Shown: piece by piece, positions 27,003 to 35,225 of the stretch
How the letters are laid out: every line of letters begins with the position of its first letter
Numbering within the stretch: the first letter of the stretch is position 1
Source: UBA4742 sp963785815
Lineage (GTDB): Bacteria; Actinomycetota; Acidimicrobiia; Acidimicrobiales; Acidimicrobilacustridaceae
Direction of reading: 5' to 3'
Assembly: GCA_963785815.1 (NCBI GenBank)
Contig: CAWAWN010000001.1
Span: forward strand, 558,001-622,000
DNA length: 64,000 nt
Position numbers and translations under genes: made by a program
Notes under the pieces: generated by a model
Databases searched by the model: none
What the model saw: the letters and a program-made list of their open reading frames with translations, nothing else
Told to the model about the DNA's origin: nothing

Positions 27003-27380
27003 GTGACGGGAATCGGGCCGGACGACACCACACCATTCCTCCGATCCTGCGGAGCTGCATGTGCCGTCCGCCTTCAGGACGGAGCATTGGTCGGGCCGGG
27101 CAGCGCCCTCCTGTCCAGGGACTACGAGGATGACGAGGGTTCCGATCTGGGGTTCGTCAACGGGCTCTGGTGGGGCTCGGTGATGCTGGACGAAGCACCT
27201 TCCTCGGCCCTCGCCGAGCGAATCCGTCAGGAATCCCGCGTCTGGGTCGGAGAATGGCGGCACGCGGGCTACCCCGAGATCCATCTTGCAGTCGTCCTGT
27301 TTGGCTCCGACTGCCAGCACCTGTTGCTGTCAGAGGCTGGCCCGTGGATCGTCACGGAGGAGGAATTCGAAACGACGTAG
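27003..27380 (+). CDS. Hypothetical protein
   Basis: A 125-residue acidic protein from a GTG at 27003: DYEDDEGSDLGFVNGLWWGS, AERIRQESRVWVGEWRHAGY and HLLLSEAGPWIVTEEEFE. The alternation of hydrophobic and charged residues is protein-like, while the overlapping minus-strand frame is not. No family recognised. It is accessory cargo between the DUF4262 gene and the HTH gene. Confidence 0.6.
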   Translation: MTGIGPDDTTPFLRSCGAACAVRLQDGALVGPGSALLSRDYEDDEGSDLGFVNGLWWGSVMLDEAPSSALAERIRQESRVWVGEWRHAGYPEIHLAVVLFGSDCQHLLLSEAGPWIVTEEEFETT

Positions 27381-27492
27381 GTTCTGCGGGTTGGGTCAGA
27401 CCCCCCATTGGTACCTGCCCCGATGACCTCATGGGTCTCCGAGGGATCTCCTCCCTGGTTGGGACTGAGAAAAGTCTGCCGCCCTGCGATTC

Positions 27493-27510
27493 TGGGACCT
27501 GATCCGGGAC
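27493..27510 (-). repeat. Inverted copy of the relaxase-upstream repeat core
   Basis: TGGGACCTGATCCGGGAC is, in inverse orientation, 17/18 identical to 25769-25786 at the relaxase start and 16 bp are identical to 25824-25839. It lies 23 bp before the HTH gene at 27533. A shared binding site for one regulator or recombination protein is a fair inference. Confidence 0.5.
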
Positions 27511-27532
27511 TCGCGATTGCGACTCTCGAGCC

Positions 27533-27724
27533 ATGAGCCCGAGTGAGACCCCTCCCCTGCTCGACATCCACGACCTGGCCAAGCTTCTCGGCGTGAGCGA
27601 GTGGACCCTGTACGAGTGGCGCAACCGCCGACAGGGCCCTCCAGCCATCAAAGTCGGGCGGCTTCTTCGGTGGCGACCCGACGATGTGGAGGCCTGGCTG
27701 GACCAGCGAGTCGAGCGTGCCTAG
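27533..27724 (+). CDS. Excisionase-like HTH protein
   Basis: A 63-residue winged-helix protein of the excisionase/MerR-like (HTH_17) type: PLLDIHDLAKLLGVSEWTLY-EWRNRRQGPPAIKVGRLLRW and the wing RPDDVEAWLDQRV. Such proteins direct excision of tyrosine-integrase elements. It is not adjacent to the integrase gene, but is the best xis candidate in the element together with the protein at 22950-23159. Confidence 0.82.
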   Translation: MSPSETPPLLDIHDLAKLLGVSEWTLYEWRNRRQGPPAIKVGRLLRWRPDDVEAWLDQRVERA

Positions 27725-27959
27725 GCCGTGGGTTCGGCCGCACCGCGGTTGGATGAGCGTTGGGATGACCACGTCTCAAGCCCGCCCCGCTTCGGGTCCC
27801 TGGAGAGGATGCGGATATCCGCTTGGGCACGGTCCCATCGCCTGGCAGGATGCGGGCCATGACATCGCCCCACTGAGGCTGACGTGCGCGACGCCTGAGG
27901 CGTGGCCGGGTCTGCCCGTTCCACTGCCCAGTTCCGCGCCGAGCCCGCTGGAGGTTGTC

Positions 27960-29192
27960 ATGCCCGGCCGCCCATCCTCAGATCCCGATGTCCAGGTGTC
28001 GGTGATCGCCAACGAGAGAACCTGGATCGCCAGCGAAGCGGTCGACCAGTTGCGGCGCGCCGCCGGCCTGCCGGGCATGATCCGAGCAGTCGGCATGCCC
28101 GACCTGCACCCCGGTGCCGGCGCTCCCATCGGCGCCGCGCTGCTGGCAGATCGCGTCTGGCCGCACCTGGTCGGCGGTGACATCGGCTGTGGGGTCGCCT
28201 TGTGGGTCCTGCGCCCGAAGCGCCGCCTCGACGCCCAGCGCGCCGCCCGTTGCCTGACGGGGCTAGACCGCGTCAAGGACGGGGAGCTCGATCAGGACTG
28301 GGCCTCGGGGTTCGACGCGCCCCCACGTGCGGCGCTCGGGACGATCGGCGCTGGGAATCACTTCCTCGAGATCGGCACGGTCGACGAGGTGTTCGACACC
28401 GACGCGGCCGGCGACGTGGGTCTCGAAGCCGGTTCGTTGGTCATGCTGGTGCACAGCGGATCACGGGGTCTCGGCCAGGAGATCCTCGACCGACACACCC
28501 AGGACCATGGGGCTCAGCCATGCCCGGAGGATCTCGTCGCCACCTACATGGCCGACCACGACGGAGCGATGAGGTTCGCCGTCGCCAATCGGGCTGCCGT
28601 GGCGGCCCGGGCTGCGGATCGACTCGGCGTCGACCTCGACGTCCATCGTCCGCTCATCGACCTGTGTCACAACTCCGTGGTCGCGGTGGCCGATGGCTGG
28701 CTGCACCGCAAGGGCGCGGCGCCGAACCATGGCGGACTCATCGCATTGCCGGGTTCGCGTGGCGCTCGCAGCCACGTCGTCGTCGGCTCCTCCGATGAGA
28801 CCGCGAGGGCCCGGGCGCTGTGGTCAGTGGCGCATGGCGCGGGGCGCAAGTACTCGAGGTCGGCAGCCCGCGACCGATTTGGTGACGTTCCCCGGCGGGA
28901 GCTGCGCACCACCCGATGGGGCTCGACCGTAATCTGCACCGATCCGGTACTCCTGGCCGAGGAAGCGCCCGGCGCCTACAAGAGCATCGAGGACGTGGTC
29001 GACTCGCTCAGTGCCGCTGGGCTCGTGACGCCCGTCGTGGCCACGATCCCGGTGGCGACCTACAAGACCGAGCGTGGCGGCGCCGGGCCAGAGAACCGCG
29101 AGCGCCGCCAGCGTGACCGGACCGTCGCTCGGAACCGGGCTGTCGCTGCCAAGCCCGAACGACGACCGTCCGATCGACGAGGTCGGCGATGA
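27960..29192 (+). CDS. rtcB: RtcB-family RNA ligase (RtcB2 type)
   Basis: GTP-dependent RNA ligase of 410 aa that joins 2',3'-cyclic-phosphate and 5'-OH RNA ends. Motifs: AVGMPDLHPG, GGDIGCGVALW (metal Cys), GAGNHFLEIG, LVHSGSRGLGQ, CHNSVV, HRKGAAPN and the guanylylated histidine in AHGAGRKYSR. ATG at 27960 has TGGAGG five bases upstream; earlier in-frame sequence is not RtcB-like. It overlaps prfH by ATGA. The RtcB2-PrfH pair is known to act on ribosomes damaged in the decoding centre: PrfH frees the ribosome and RtcB reseals the rRNA. It probably protects the host from ribosome-cutting toxins. Confidence 0.92.
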   Translation: MPGRPSSDPDVQVSVIANERTWIASEAVDQLRRAAGLPGMIRAVGMPDLHPGAGAPIGAALLADRVWPHLVGGDIGCGVALWVLRPKRRLDAQRAARCLTGLDRVKDGELDQDWASGFDAPPRAALGTIGAGNHFLEIGTVDEVFDTDAAGDVGLEAGSLVMLVHSGSRGLGQEILDRHTQDHGAQPCPEDLVATYMADHDGAMRFAVANRAAVAARAADRLGVDLDVHRPLIDLCHNSVVAVADGWLHRKGAAPNHGGLIALPGSRGARSHVVVGSSDETARARALWSVAHGAGRKYSRSAARDRFGDVPRRELRTTRWGSTVICTDPVLLAEEAPGAYKSIEDVVDSLSAAGLVTPVVATIPVATYKTERGGAGPENRERRQRDRTVARNRAVAAKPERRPSDRRGRR

Positions 29193-29842
29193 ACGCGCAG
29201 CTGATGATCACGGCCGGCCGCGGCCCGAAGGAATGCCATCTGGTGGTCGCACGCCTGACCGAGATACTGGTTGCCGAAGCGGAGGCCGAGGGGTTGGTCG
29301 TCGCCACCGATCCGCCCGTTGTGGATCGGGCCACCGGGATGCCGTCGATCCTGCTGACCGTCTCCGGAGGCGCGGCGACGGGGTGGGCCTCCGCCGTCGT
29401 CGGGCCCGTGCAGTGGATAGCGCCGAGCCCGCTGCGCCCGAAGCACGCTCGACGGAACTGGTTCGTCGAGGTGTCCCTTTGCGGGGAGGGCTCAGCAGAG
29501 TTCGACCGGGCGCCGTTCGACGAACGAGACGTCTCGTTCCAACCGATCCGCAGCGGCGGTCCGGGCGGACAGCGACGCAACAAGGTGGCGACCGCCGTCC
29601 GGGCGCAGCACCTGCCGTCAGGGAGGACGGTGATCGCCTCGACGGAGCGGACCCTGTCCCCCAACCGCGCCGCGGCCCTGGCCAGGCTCGCCGACCTCGA
29701 CAGGCGTGATCGGCTCGACCGGCAGCAGCGGGGGGCGGCCGAGCGGTGGAGCCATCACGATCGGGTCACCCGTGGCAATCCTGTGCGGATCATCCACGCC
29801 CCCCTCGACGAGCGCCCCGCCCGTCCCCCTCGCGACCGTTGA
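29189..29842 (+). CDS. prfH: Peptide chain release factor H (PrfH)
   Basis: A 217-residue release-factor homologue without the codon-recognition domain. The catalytic loop GGPGGQRRNK is intact (SGGPGGQ), followed by the usual VATAVRAQHLPSGRTVIAST. The first 90 residues are the H-type N-terminal domain (LMITAGRGPKECHLVVARLT). ATGA coupling with rtcB confirms the operon. It releases peptides from ribosomes with cleaved 16S rRNA so that the partner ligase can repair them; this role is taken from characterised RtcB2-PrfH pairs. Confidence 0.92.
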   Translation: MNAQLMITAGRGPKECHLVVARLTEILVAEAEAEGLVVATDPPVVDRATGMPSILLTVSGGAATGWASAVVGPVQWIAPSPLRPKHARRNWFVEVSLCGEGSAEFDRAPFDERDVSFQPIRSGGPGGQRRNKVATAVRAQHLPSGRTVIASTERTLSPNRAAALARLADLDRRDRLDRQQRGAAERWSHHDRVTRGNPVRIIHAPLDERPARPPRDR

Positions 29843-29987
29843 GGGGGGCCGGCCTGAAGGGCCACCGCGAGTGGAGAAACCTTGCGATTGCGCTCCTCAG
29901 GTCCGATACTGGATGTCGCCGAGGGCAGTAGCCCGAGGAAGTGGACCCGGCTCCTCTCCGGACGGTGAGCGGCCGGGTCTTGCGCGT

Positions 29988-30521
29988 TCAGGGCACCTCG
30001 ACGCGAACGACGTCCGCCACGAGGTCGAGCTGATCGAGTCGGCGCAGCCACTCGCCCCCTCGACCGAAGGCCCACGCCACGCTGTCGGGAACCCACAGCA
30101 GCGGTTCGTCTGTAGGACGCGCATGGCGGTAGTAAAGCGATGAAGCCCGCCCCAGGCTCCGGAAGATGGCAGCCCGGTCATGGTGGTCCTGGCCCTCCCT
30201 CGACTCGAGCGTGAGATCCCGGACCCCTTGTACCTGAAGGTCCGCCGCCACCTTGGACAGGATCGTCGCCCGCGCCGCACGATGGTCGTGGTGCTTGGCG
30301 ACGTAGACGACCGATCGAGTGCCGAGCTGTGCGACACCGCTCAGGATCTCGCGCCGGCGCCGGTTGCTCTCGGTGGCGAAGTGCAGGCGTCGCTGACCGG
30401 GCAGCAGCAACGCCCGCAACCCCGTACGGGCTCGCTGCAGATCGCCAGCCGGGCAGGTGACGACGCAGATCAGGTACCGACCTCCACGGGTCGACTCGTC
30501 GACGAAGGCGTGATCGCTCAC
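29988..30521 (-). CDS. DUF3800-like protein
   Basis: A 177-residue protein whose GTG start overlaps the integrase stop (GTGA), so the two are coupled. It opens with SDHAFVDESTRGGRYLICVV, the D-E-S motif of DUF3800 proteins (RNase H-like fold), and continues with LRALLLPGQRRLHFATESNR, GTRSVVYVAKHHDHRAARAT and DSVAWAFGRGGEWLRRLD. DUF3800 genes are frequent cargo of mobile elements; function unknown. The region above 30521 in the same frame is only antisense to biology, being a shadow of the integrase. Confidence 0.78.
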   Translation of the reverse strand: MSDHAFVDESTRGGRYLICVVTCPAGDLQRARTGLRALLLPGQRRLHFATESNRRRREILSGVAQLGTRSVVYVAKHHDHRAARATILSKVAADLQVQGVRDLTLESREGQDHHDRAAIFRSLGRASSLYYRHARPTDEPLLWVPDSVAWAFGRGGEWLRRLDQLDLVADVVRVEVP

Positions 30522-31687
30522 CGCTGGATGGGGACGACCTGGGCCGATCGCGCCGCCTTGACCTCGCCGTCGGCGAACAGGCGCGAAAGGGCGTCGGTGA
30601 CGTTGTCCTCCTCCTTGGGCAGGAGATGCCCGTAGCGGTCGAGCACCGTGACCACCGACGTGTGGCCGGCCCGGCGAGCGACCTCGGTCGGATTCGCCCC
30701 GGCCGCGATCCACAGGGCGACCGCCGAGTGCCGGAGGGCGTGGAGTCCGATCGTGTCCTGGCCCCGCTCTCCTGGCTTGGCCTTGTTCTCCTTCGTCGGC
30801 TCGACGGCCAGCTCGGCCGCCCAGGTGGCAGGGGCCCAGATCCGACGACGGAACAGGCTCGGCCGCAGCGGCCCACCGCCCGGTGCGGTCCAGATGAGGT
30901 CGTCCGGCGCCAGCCCTGCGCAGTCGAGCTCGAGCGCGTCGGCTACCGGCTTGGGCATCGGCACGGTTCGTCGGCCGGCCCGGGTCTTCGGCTGGCCGAA
31001 GTGGATCTGGCCGTGGACCTCGACCAGGTTCTCGGCCACGGTCACCGTCCGCCCGACGAGATCGACGTGACGCCGACGCAGGGCGAGCAGCTCCCCCTGG
31101 CGGAGTCCGCAGTACGCACCCACGAGGACCAGAGAGCGGTAGTCGGGGTCGATGCAGTCGGCCAACCGGGCGATCTCGGCCGGCGTCAGGAACCGCTGCT
31201 CCTCGCGCTCGACCTTGGGCACGTCGAGGTCGTCCGCCGGGTTGCTCGGGATCAGCTTGGCCTTGACCGCTCCGGCCAGGATCTTCGACACGATCTGGCG
31301 GGCCTTGACCACCGTGGCCGGGGCCTTGCCCGCCGCCACCAGGTCGGCGACCCACGCCTGCAGCTCGTCGTGGGTGATCGAGCCGATCCGGCGGTCGCCG
31401 AGGACCGGCAGGATCATCGAGTTGGCGTAGCTCTCGTCCCGGGCTCGGGTGGTCGGCCGCAGGCTGACCCGGGTGGCCAGCCAGACCTCGTAGCGCTCCC
31501 GCAGCGTGACCTGGCCCCCGTCGGGGTCGACGTAGTCGCCCCGACGCTTGTCCACCTCGACCGTCTCGGCGAAGGCCCTGGCCCTGCCCTTGGTCTCGAA
31601 CGACTCGGTTCCGCTGCTTGCCGTCGGGGTCGCGGTAGCGCACCACCCAGCCGCGACCGCCGCTCGCCGGTCCTCCACACTCGCCAT
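30518..31687 (-). CDS. Tyrosine recombinase / integrase (compensated frameshift near N-terminus)
   Basis: Site-specific integrase of 389 aa, ATG at 31687 with GGAGG six bases upstream. Core-binding domain RDESYANSMILPVLGDRRIG... and catalytic domain with R in YCGLRQGELLAL, H-x-x-R in HALRHSAVALW, GHTSVVTVL and the nucleophile in LDRYGHLLP. It lies beside tRNA-Val, facing away from it, as in tRNA-targeting elements. Between about 31600 and 31670 the expected DNA-binding strand sequence GRGWVVRYRDPDGKQRNRV is in a different frame from the rest, while the actual frame reads GWCATATPTASSGTE. Two opposite frameshifts flank this segment. The catalytic part is untouched. Confidence 0.92.
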   Translation of the reverse strand: MASVEDRRAAVAAGWCATATPTASSGTESFETKGRARAFAETVEVDKRRGDYVDPDGGQVTLRERYEVWLATRVSLRPTTRARDESYANSMILPVLGDRRIGSITHDELQAWVADLVAAGKAPATVVKARQIVSKILAGAVKAKLIPSNPADDLDVPKVEREEQRFLTPAEIARLADCIDPDYRSLVLVGAYCGLRQGELLALRRRHVDLVGRTVTVAENLVEVHGQIHFGQPKTRAGRRTVPMPKPVADALELDCAGLAPDDLIWTAPGGGPLRPSLFRRRIWAPATWAAELAVEPTKENKAKPGERGQDTIGLHALRHSAVALWIAAGANPTEVARRAGHTSVVTVLDRYGHLLPKEEDNVTDALSRLFADGEVKAARSAQVVPIQR

Positions 31688-31743
31688 GGATCGCCTCCAA
31701 CATTCGCCGTTGAAGGGCAGGGTATAGCCGCCGAGCTCATCCG

Positions 31744-31764
31744 CATGTGTAACCGATGTGTAAC
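31744..31764 (+). repeat. 21-bp element-end repeat, right copy
   Basis: Identical over 21 bp to 11808-11828 and in the same orientation, 60 bp inside the tRNA-side attachment site. It lies upstream of the integrase start, so it may also affect integrase expression. Confidence 0.65.
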
Positions 31765-31822
31765 CGGGCCAGTATCCGGTTGAAGTTCCTGGGCCACACA
31801 ACGCCGCTGACCAGGACTTTTG

Positions 31823-31899
31823 TGGTGGGCGATAGAGGACTCGAACCTCTGACCTCTGCCGTGTGAAGGCAGCGCTCTAACCAACTGAGCTAATCGCCC
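31823..31899 (-). tRNA. tRNA-Val(CAC)
   Basis: Complete cloverleaf on the minus strand: acceptor GGGCGAT/ATCGCCC, D-arm GCTC/GAGC, anticodon stem CTGCC/GGCAG with loop TTCACAC (anticodon CAC), T-arm AGAGG/CCTCT with TTCGAGT, discriminator A and an encoded CCA. It decodes GUG. It serves as the integration target: its 3' part is repeated at 11660 and 5051. Confidence 0.97.
31824..31867 (-). repeat. tRNA-Val att copy 3 (within intact tRNA)
   Basis: 44-bp block from GGTGGGCGAT to GTGTGAA, identical to 5051-5094 and 11660-11703. It covers the acceptor 3' strand, T-arm and the 3' side of the anticodon stem. Integration here regenerated a whole tRNA gene. Confidence 0.88.
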
Positions 31900-32085
31900 C
31901 AGATGCGAACGAGCACTGTAGCCGGTGCCTGCTCCCGCACCCGAACCTATCCCCGGCCCCTCCCTGCGCCCGCGATCCGCCGACGGCCCCCCGCATTACG
32001 CTGCGGGCACGCTACGAACCTGGCCGAAGGACTGATCCGCACCCCGGCGCGGCGACGAAGGGGACATGTGGGAGGGACCCTGGCG

Positions 32086-32661
32086 ATGGACGAACCGACG
32101 CTGGCGGCCACCGCCGAGCGGCTGTTGGCCCACCGCCTCCGGGCCGGCGACGAGAGCGCACTGGCCGACGCATACCGCCAGTTCAGCTCCTTCGTGTTCG
32201 GCCTGGCCCTGCGCGTCATCGGCGACCGCGGCGCGGCCGAGGACATCACCCAGGACGTGTTCGTCGGCCTGTGGACACAGCCCGACCGGTTCGACCCGAC
32301 CCGGGGCTCGCTGCGGGCCTACCTGGGCACCCTCACCCACCGCCGCGCCGTCGACCTGATCCGTCGCGAGGAAGCTCGGCGCCGCCGCGAGGCCCGCACC
32401 AGCCAGGACACGCCGATCGGCCCCGCAGTCGACGACGTGGCCCTGGTGGGGCACACGGCGGAGGTGATCCGCACCGCGGTGGCCTCGCTGCCCGAACCGC
32501 AACGCCGGGCCGTCGAGCTGGCCTACTTCGAGGGCCACACCTACCGCCAGGTGGCCGCCGTCCTCGACATCCCCGAAGGCACCGCCAAGTCACGCCTCCG
32601 CCTGGCCCTGGCCCGCATCGCCGAGACCGTCGACCCCGACCTGAGCGAGCAGCACGCATGA
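32086..32661 (+). CDS. ECF-type RNA polymerase sigma factor (SigK-like)
   Basis: A 191-residue sigma-70 family factor. ATG at 32086 follows GGAGGG at 9 nt. Region 2: FVFGLALRVIGDRGAAEDIT-QDVFVGLWTQPDRFDP and LTHRRAVDLIRREEAR. Region 4: ASLPEPQRRAVELAYFEGHT-YRQVAAVLDIPEGTAKSRLR. The gene overlaps its anti-sigma factor by ATGA, so it is held inactive until a signal releases it. First backbone gene after the integrated element. Confidence 0.93.
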   Translation: MDEPTLAATAERLLAHRLRAGDESALADAYRQFSSFVFGLALRVIGDRGAAEDITQDVFVGLWTQPDRFDPTRGSLRAYLGTLTHRRAVDLIRREEARRRREARTSQDTPIGPAVDDVALVGHTAEVIRTAVASLPEPQRRAVELAYFEGHTYRQVAAVLDIPEGTAKSRLRLALARIAETVDPDLSEQHA

Positions 32662-33710
32662 CCGACCACGAAGCCATCCAGTCGCTCCTGGCGCCCTACG
32701 CCCTCGATGCCGTGGACGTGTCCGAGGAGCTCGAGATCGAGGCCCACCTCGACACCTGCCCCGAGTGCGTCGCCGCCCTGGCCGACCTGCGCGCCACCGT
32801 CGACCTGCTCGCCACGCTCACCGGTGCCAGCGCCGAACCACCGGGTGCCGCGCTCGCCGAGCGCACCCTGGCCGCCGCCCTGGCCACCCGACCGGCCCGC
32901 GCCGTGGACCTCTCCCCGCTCGACGTGCACCTGATCGAGTCCTCGCGCCTGACCGCCCTGCTGGCCAGCCTGCAGCCCGACCAGTGGACGGCGGCCATCG
33001 GCCCCGACCTGCCCGACTGGGACGTGCACGACCTCGCCGCCCACCTGGCCGCCACCGAGTCGCTGCTGGCTGAACAGCTCGGCGCCCCCTCCTTCACCCC
33101 CGAGGTCGACGACCAGCCCACGCCCCGCGCCCACGCGGCGGTGGCCCGCCACCGCACCCTGCCCGCGGCCCAGGTGCAACACGAGCTGGAGACCGCCTAC
33201 TCCCTCGTGCAGGACGCCGGCGCGGCGCGGCGGGCCGAGGCCGCCAGCCGCACCGTGGTCTGGTTCGGCCTCGACTTCACCGTGGACGACGTGCTGGTGC
33301 AGCGCGCCTTCGAGATCTGGACCCACGCCGACGACATCCGCCAGGCCCTCGACCTGCCCTGCCTGCCGCCCCCGCCGCCGTCGTTGGCGGTGATGAGCGC
33401 CACCGCCGTCCAGCTGCTGCCCCTGCTGCTGGCCACCTCGGGCGTCGACGCCCAGGGCCGCCGCGCCCGCATCACCCTCGACGGGGACGGCGGGGCCACC
33501 TTCGACCTCGACCTGGGTCTCGAACCGACATCCGTCGCCGACGCACCCACCGCTCCCACCCCCGACCTGGTCCTCGAACTGGACGTGGTCGACTTCTGCC
33601 GCAGCCTGGCCGACCGCCTGCCGCCCGACGAGCTGTCCTATCGGGCCACCGGCGACACCGACCTGGCTGCCGCCCTGGTGGCCGCCCTCCCCGCCCTGGC
33701 CGTCCTCTGA
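32658..33710 (+). CDS. Zinc-finger anti-sigma factor fused to mycothiol-dependent isomerase-like domain
   Basis: A 350-residue soluble protein. The N-terminus has the zinc-binding anti-sigma motif (EAHLDTCPECVAALADL; H-x3-C-x2-C) for binding the ECF factor. From about residue 90 it changes into a DinB-like maleylpyruvate isomerase domain (SSRLTALLASLQPDQWTAAI, DWDVHDLAAHLAATESLL, GLDFTVDDVLVQRAFEIWTHADDI), including the conserved histidines of mycothiol-dependent enzymes. No membrane helix, so sensing would be cytoplasmic. A redox or thiol signal is an attractive inference. Confidence 0.85.
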   Translation: MTDHEAIQSLLAPYALDAVDVSEELEIEAHLDTCPECVAALADLRATVDLLATLTGASAEPPGAALAERTLAAALATRPARAVDLSPLDVHLIESSRLTALLASLQPDQWTAAIGPDLPDWDVHDLAAHLAATESLLAEQLGAPSFTPEVDDQPTPRAHAAVARHRTLPAAQVQHELETAYSLVQDAGAARRAEAASRTVVWFGLDFTVDDVLVQRAFEIWTHADDIRQALDLPCLPPPPPSLAVMSATAVQLLPLLLATSGVDAQGRRARITLDGDGGATFDLDLGLEPTSVADAPTAPTPDLVLELDVVDFCRSLADRLPPDELSYRATGDTDLAAALVAALPALAVL

Positions 33711-33759
33711 ACCGACCCTCCGGCCGGGGCCGGGGCGGCCCGGTTCGGTGGCCGACCGG

Positions 33760-35160
33760 TCAGGAGCCGATGGGCGCCAGGCGGCCGAGGTCGAGCAGGT
33801 CCTCCAGGGCGGCCAGCGTGCGCAGCACGGCCACGTCCGCGTGCTGCGGACCGACCACCTGCAGGCCCACGGGCAGGCCGTCGGCAGTGAACCCGGCGCA
33901 CACCGAGCCGGCCGGGTTGCGGGTCAGGTTGAAGGCGCCGGTGAACGGCGCCCAGAACGGCGTCTCCACCCCGTTGACCGTGCCCTGGTGACCGACCCGA
34001 GCCGTCTGGCCGGCCACCACCGGGCACAGCAGGATGGGAGCATCGGCCAACAACGCCACCAGGTCGAGGTTGTGCTGGTGGATGGCGTCGTTGGCCCGGA
34101 CGAACTCGACGGCGCTGACGGTGTGGCCGTGCTCGATCTGCTGGCGCAGACCCGGGTCGATCCGGTCCCACGCCTCGGTGCCCCGCAGGTCGCCCTGCGT
34201 GCGGTCGCTGAACACGCTCCACAGGGTGAACCAGTCAGCCAGCGGATCGGTGCGGAACACGTGGTCCACCTCGATCACCTCGGTTCCGCCCTCGGCCAGG
34301 CGCGCCACCGCCGCGGCGCACACGCCGGCCACCTCGTCGTCGACCTCCCACCCCCACGTGGGCGCCCACACCACCCGGGCCGGCAGGCCCAGACCCTCCA
34401 GCGCCCCTGACCACGGGGCCTGGGGTGGCGGCAGCGAGAACGGGTCGGTTGGATCAGGTCCGACGCACACGTCGAGGGCGTAGACCAGGTCGCGGACCCG
34501 CCAGGTCATGGGTCCACGCACGCTCAACCCGACCGTGCCGGGGGCCTTCGTCCCGCCGATGGGGATGCGCCCGTGGGACGGCTTCAGGCCGGTGAGCCCG
34601 CACAGCGCGGCCGGGATGCGGATGGAGCCGCCGCCGTCGCTGCCGGTGGCCAACGGCACCATCCCCGAGGCCAACGCGGCGGCCGAGCCACCGGACGACC
34701 CGCCCGGCGAGCGCTCTGCATCCCACGGGTTGCGGGTTGGGCCCTGCGCCAGGCTGGTGGTGTCGCCCTGGAAGCCGAACTCGGGCGTGGTCGTCTTGCC
34801 CAACACGATGCATCCGGCCGCCCGCAGCCGCGCCACCAGGGGCGAGTCGGCCGGGGCCGGCGGGTCCTGGGCGTGCAGCTGGGAGCCGCAGCCGGTGGTG
34901 AAGCCCGCCGCGTCCTCCAGATCCTTGACCCCGATGGGGATGCCGGCCAGCGGCCCGACCTCCTGGCCCGCGGCCACCCGGGCATCGATCGCCGCCGCCT
35001 CGGCCCGGGCCCGCTCGGCATCGACCACCACCCAGGCGTTCAGCTCGGGGTCGAGCGACTCGATGCGCTCGAGGGCGTGATCCACCAGTTGCGCGGCCGG
35101 CCGCTCCCCACTGGCCACCCCGCCGGCCAGCTCCGCCAACCCCATGCGTCGCAGGTCCAT
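33760..35160 (-). CDS. Amidase (amidase signature family)
   Basis: Amide hydrolase of 466 aa. The Ser-cis-Ser-Lys triad is visible: K79 in GIPIGVKDL, the cis-serine in PGGSSGGSAAA (about 153-160) and the nucleophile S179 in GSDGGGSIRIPA. The rest follows the family (GLKPSHGRIP, VDDEVAGVCAAAVARLAEGG, ADGLPVGLQVVGPQHAD). Substrate cannot be inferred; relatives cut aliphatic or aromatic amides. Monocistronic, convergent with the anti-sigma gene. Confidence 0.93.
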   Translation of the reverse strand: MDLRRMGLAELAGGVASGERPAAQLVDHALERIESLDPELNAWVVVDAERARAEAAAIDARVAAGQEVGPLAGIPIGVKDLEDAAGFTTGCGSQLHAQDPPAPADSPLVARLRAAGCIVLGKTTTPEFGFQGDTTSLAQGPTRNPWDAERSPGGSSGGSAAALASGMVPLATGSDGGGSIRIPAALCGLTGLKPSHGRIPIGGTKAPGTVGLSVRGPMTWRVRDLVYALDVCVGPDPTDPFSLPPPQAPWSGALEGLGLPARVVWAPTWGWEVDDEVAGVCAAAVARLAEGGTEVIEVDHVFRTDPLADWFTLWSVFSDRTQGDLRGTEAWDRIDPGLRQQIEHGHTVSAVEFVRANDAIHQHNLDLVALLADAPILLCPVVAGQTARVGHQGTVNGVETPFWAPFTGAFNLTRNPAGSVCAGFTADGLPVGLQVVGPQHADVAVLRTLAALEDLLDLGRLAPIGS

Positions 35161-35225
35161 CGGCGGAGACTAGCGGCGTGGCGCCAGGTGACGCCGGGGT
35201 GCCACGCCCGCGCCTTCGTCCCCGT

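Noticed and set aside
29988..31703. One long minus-strand protein of over 500 residues
   Set aside because: Only its last 177 residues (DUF3800-like) and a short N-terminal piece look like protein; the middle is the integrase gene in a wrong frame (Arg/Gly-rich).
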